Shown: positions 7,337 through 8,282 of the stretch, piece after piece
How positions within the stretch are numbered: position 1 is the stretch's first letter
How the letters are laid out: each line of letters starts with the position of its first letter
Origin: Tannerella sp.
GTDB lineage: Bacteria; Bacteroidota; Bacteroidia; Bacteroidales; Tannerellaceae
Assembly (NCBI GenBank): GCA_031267485.1
Contig: JAIRYY010000271.1
Location: 1 to 8,282, forward strand
Direction: 5' to 3'
Length of the DNA: 8,282 nt
Notes under the pieces: model-generated
Seen by the model: only the letters and a program-made list of their open reading frames with translations
Database searches by the model: none
Told to the model about the DNA's origin: nothing
Made by a program: the position numbers and the translations under genes

Positions 7337-7380
7337 TGCCGGACACGGCCGTCTCTCCACAACGGCGGTGACGTCCGGCA
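7337..7380 (+). other. Long GC-rich hairpin in the lipoprotein gene's 3' UTR
   Basis: TGCCGGAC (7337-7344) pairs with GTCCGGCA (7373-7380), and inside it GCCGT (7349-7353) pairs with ACGGC, leaving an asymmetric internal loop and a nine-base apex. It starts 12 bp after the stop codon. It lacks a T-run, so it is more likely an RNA-stabilising or rho-related structure than an intrinsic terminator; the real terminator lies downstream at 7453-7505. Confidence 0.55.
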
Positions 7381-7452
7381 GCAAACCGATCCCCGCCGCC
7401 GCGCGCTTTCCGTTGCACGCCATTCCATTCGAACCCTCATGAATAACGGTCG

Positions 7453-7505
7453 CCCGTCCGCATCAAATTGGAACTGATATGATGAAACGGACGGGGATTT
7501 TTTTT
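7453..7505 (+). terminator. Intrinsic terminator of the lipoprotein transcript
   Basis: CCCGTCCG (7453-7460) pairs perfectly with CGGACGGG (7488-7495), with CATC (7461-7464) and GATG (7481-7484) extending the stem past a three-base bulge. The stem is followed by GA and a run of eight T (7498-7505). The loop is larger than usual, but the stem and T-run form a standard rho-independent terminator on the plus strand. It lies about 130 bp after the stop codon. Confidence 0.85.
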
Positions 7506-7662
7506 GGATAAAATAAATACTCGACATAATACCCCAACCAGCCCTCCAGCCATTGCGGACAGCCTCCCCCGCCCCGTCTTTGCGGGCGGAGCGAAGCCGT
7601 CCGGCACATCGTCCGCTGTTTATGGACTGCTTCACTTCATCCGCAGAGACAAAACCGCGCGT
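7506..7662. other. Gene-free stretch before the second array
   Basis: No gene is supported here. A 6-bp dyad CCGCCC (7569-7574) / GGGCGG (7584-7589) around a nine-base loop is the only structure I see, and it has no T-run. The GC content rises toward the array, whose last few bases before unit 1 (7656-7662) match the end of a unit. Confidence 0.4.
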
Positions 7663-7872
7663 CGCGGAGTCGCCTGCGTGAGCCGCGGAGTCGCCTGCGC
7701 GGGTCGCGGAGTCGCCTACGCGGGTTGCGGGGTCGCCTACGCGGGTTGCGGGGTCGCCTGCGCGGGTCGCGGAGTCGCCTACGCGGGTTGCGGGGTCGCC
7801 TACGCAAGTCGCGGAGTCGCCTGCGCGGGTTGCGGGGTCGCCTACGCGCGTCGCGGAGTCGCCTGCGCGGGT
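7663..7872. repeat. GC-rich 21-bp tandem repeat array, ten units
   Basis: Ten contiguous 21-bp units start at 7663 and every 21 bases to 7852. The main form reads CGCGGAGTCGCC, then TGCGCGGGT; the other reads TGCGGGGTCGCC, then TACGCGGGT. Position 1 (C or T) and position 6 (A or G) change together in all ten units, so there are two linked subtypes in the order A A A B B A B A B A. Position 14 (G or A) varies independently. GC content is far above the flanks. All three plus-strand frames are nearly open through it, giving seven-residue repeats, but none looks like a real protein: there is no proper start, and the only long frame begins with a TTG in the terminator T-run. There are no spacers, so it is not CRISPR. 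The unit length equals that of the array at 120-240. Confidence 0.92.
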
Positions 7873-7887
7873 CGCGTAGGCGACTCC
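7855..7887. repeat. Inverted terminal copy of the array unit forming a 15-bp hairpin
   Basis: The last unit's GGAGTCGCCTGCGCG (7855-7869) is followed by GGT and then by CGCGTAGGCGACTCC (7873-7887), its reverse complement except for one position that would be a G-U pair in RNA. The array therefore ends in an inverted part-unit. No T-run follows on either strand, so termination is not indicated. Confidence 0.8.
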
Positions 7888-7992
7888 CGCTGCCTCAGTC
7901 CGTAATCAACGAAGGTCAGGGCGTCATCAAACAGAATCCGGGTTATTAACTCATGTTACGCAAGCCTATGAATGAAAATAAAAAAGGAGTAG

Positions 7993-8000
7993 TATCTTTG
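7993..8000 (+). promoter_or_regulatory. -7 box of the transposase gene
   Basis: TATCTTTG is an exact TAnnTTTG match only 4 bp before the ATG at 8005, so transcription would begin at or within a few bases of the start codon, giving a leaderless or near-leaderless mRNA. No good -33 TTTG is present at 19 bases. A GGAG at 7986-7989 could otherwise act as a ribosome-binding site on a longer transcript. Confidence 0.5.
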
Positions 8001-8004
8001 TATC

Positions 8005-8282
8005 ATGGAACAAATATTGGATTTATATACGGATTATTTATTGAGCAGTATGGGCAAAACGACGGCGGAAGGACTGTCACAACTGTTAGGCGGTAATTTC
8101 TCCCATGATAAAATAAGCCGTCTGCTATCGGGAAATGAATTTACGTCAAAAGATTTATGGCATCAGGTAAAGCCTCCGGTTCGAGCCCATGAAACCGGGG
8201 TTGCGTGTTTGATATTTGACGATACGATAATCAACAAGCCTTACATGGACGAAAATGAGATCATCTGTTGGCGCCGGGATCA
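8005..8282 (+). CDS. DDE transposase, N-terminal part (cut by window edge)
   Basis: Ninety-two codons are visible and the frame is open at the window edge. The pattern matches a widespread Bacteroidota insertion-sequence transposase: LLSSMGKTTAEGLSQLL, then ISHDK-like NFSHDKISRLLSG, then LWHQVKPPVR, then VACLIFDDTIINKPYMDENE ending in ICWRRD. The first catalytic aspartate is most likely in FDDT (D72 or D73), the usual position of the first D of the DDE triad in IS4/IS701-like enzymes. The exact IS family cannot be settled from this fragment. The other catalytic residues lie outside the window. The start is the first ATG, at MEQILDLYTDYL, which aligns with the usual N-terminus. No frameshift or stop is seen in the visible part. 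Confidence 0.85.
   Translation, partial: MEQILDLYTDYLLSSMGKTTAEGLSQLLGGNFSHDKISRLLSGNEFTSKDLWHQVKPPVRAHETGVACLIFDDTIINKPYMDENEIICWRRD

Larger units (their letters stand above)
7950..8282 (+). mobile_element. Left part of an insertion sequence (right end outside window)
   Basis: The transposase at 8005 runs off the window, so only the left part of the element is present. The left end must lie upstream of 8005, probably between the end of the array structure and about 7990. I could not fix the terminal inverted repeat or target duplication because the other end is missing; the start given here is approximate. Confidence 0.5.

Noticed and set aside
7309..7635. 108-residue minus-strand frame across the hairpin and terminator
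   Set aside because: It overlaps the terminator and the 3' UTR structures, has no promoter box or recognisable domain, and its composition looks like a chance frame.
7504..7905. 133-residue repeat protein with VACAGRG-like heptads on the plus strand
   Set aside because: It starts with TTG inside the terminator T-run, and the other forward frames are also largely open because the DNA is a GC-rich 21-bp repeat; no signal peptide, start signal or family supports it.
7888..7949. Remnant C-terminus (SVINEGQGVIKQNPGY) of a broken gene before the insertion sequence
   Set aside because: It is a short stretch that merges upstream into the repeat array; nothing shows it was ever a protein.

Overview
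The window looks like chromosomal DNA from a member of the Bacteroidales (Bacteroidota), of moderate GC content. Three things point there. The protein families are typical of that group: a DUF3109 cysteine-cluster protein, a DUF4625-type lipoprotein, the lipoprotein Omp85 protein TamL, and a DUF4595-like lipoprotein. Promoter-like boxes of the Bacteroidota -7 type (TAnnTTTG), several with a TTG-containing -33 box 19 bases upstream, sit in front of most genes. Shine-Dalgarno sequences are weak or absent. Species cannot be read from the sequence.

Layout. Positions 1-493 hold no gene. They contain a perfect 20-bp inverted repeat (58-77 and 352-371) that encloses a five-and-a-half-unit 21-bp tandem array (120-240) and an outward-facing -7 box (337-344). 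A second -7 box (440-447) probably serves gpmI. Positions 494-2589 are a two-gene unit: gpmI (cofactor-independent phosphoglycerate mutase), then a DUF3109 protein whose start codon overlaps the gpmI stop by one base. The minus strand then carries a small DUF4625-type lipoprotein (2615-3037) with its own promoter and a palindromic operator-like repeat, and a TrmH/SpoU-type RNA methyltransferase (3279-4046). Divergent from the methyltransferase is tamL (4124-6478), a large lipoprotein of the Omp85 superfamily; the two -7 boxes are identical in sequence and face away from each other across about 21 bp. A secreted lipoprotein, probably DUF4595-like, follows at 6623-7324, with a strong hairpin and then a clear intrinsic terminator.

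Positions 7325-8004 (680 bp) contain no convincing gene. They hold the hairpin, the terminator, a GC-rich 21-bp tandem array of ten units (7663-7872) ending in an inverted copy that makes a 15-bp hairpin, and the left flank of an insertion sequence. The window ends inside the N-terminal third or so of that element's DDE transposase (8005 onward).

The genes are mostly core functions: glycolysis, RNA modification and outer-membrane biogenesis, with two cell-envelope lipoproteins. I see no defence system, CRISPR array or biosynthetic cluster. The least explained parts are the two non-coding 21-bp arrays at the ends and the inverted-repeat-bounded segment upstream of gpmI, which has the layout of an invertible promoter or a small non-autonomous element.
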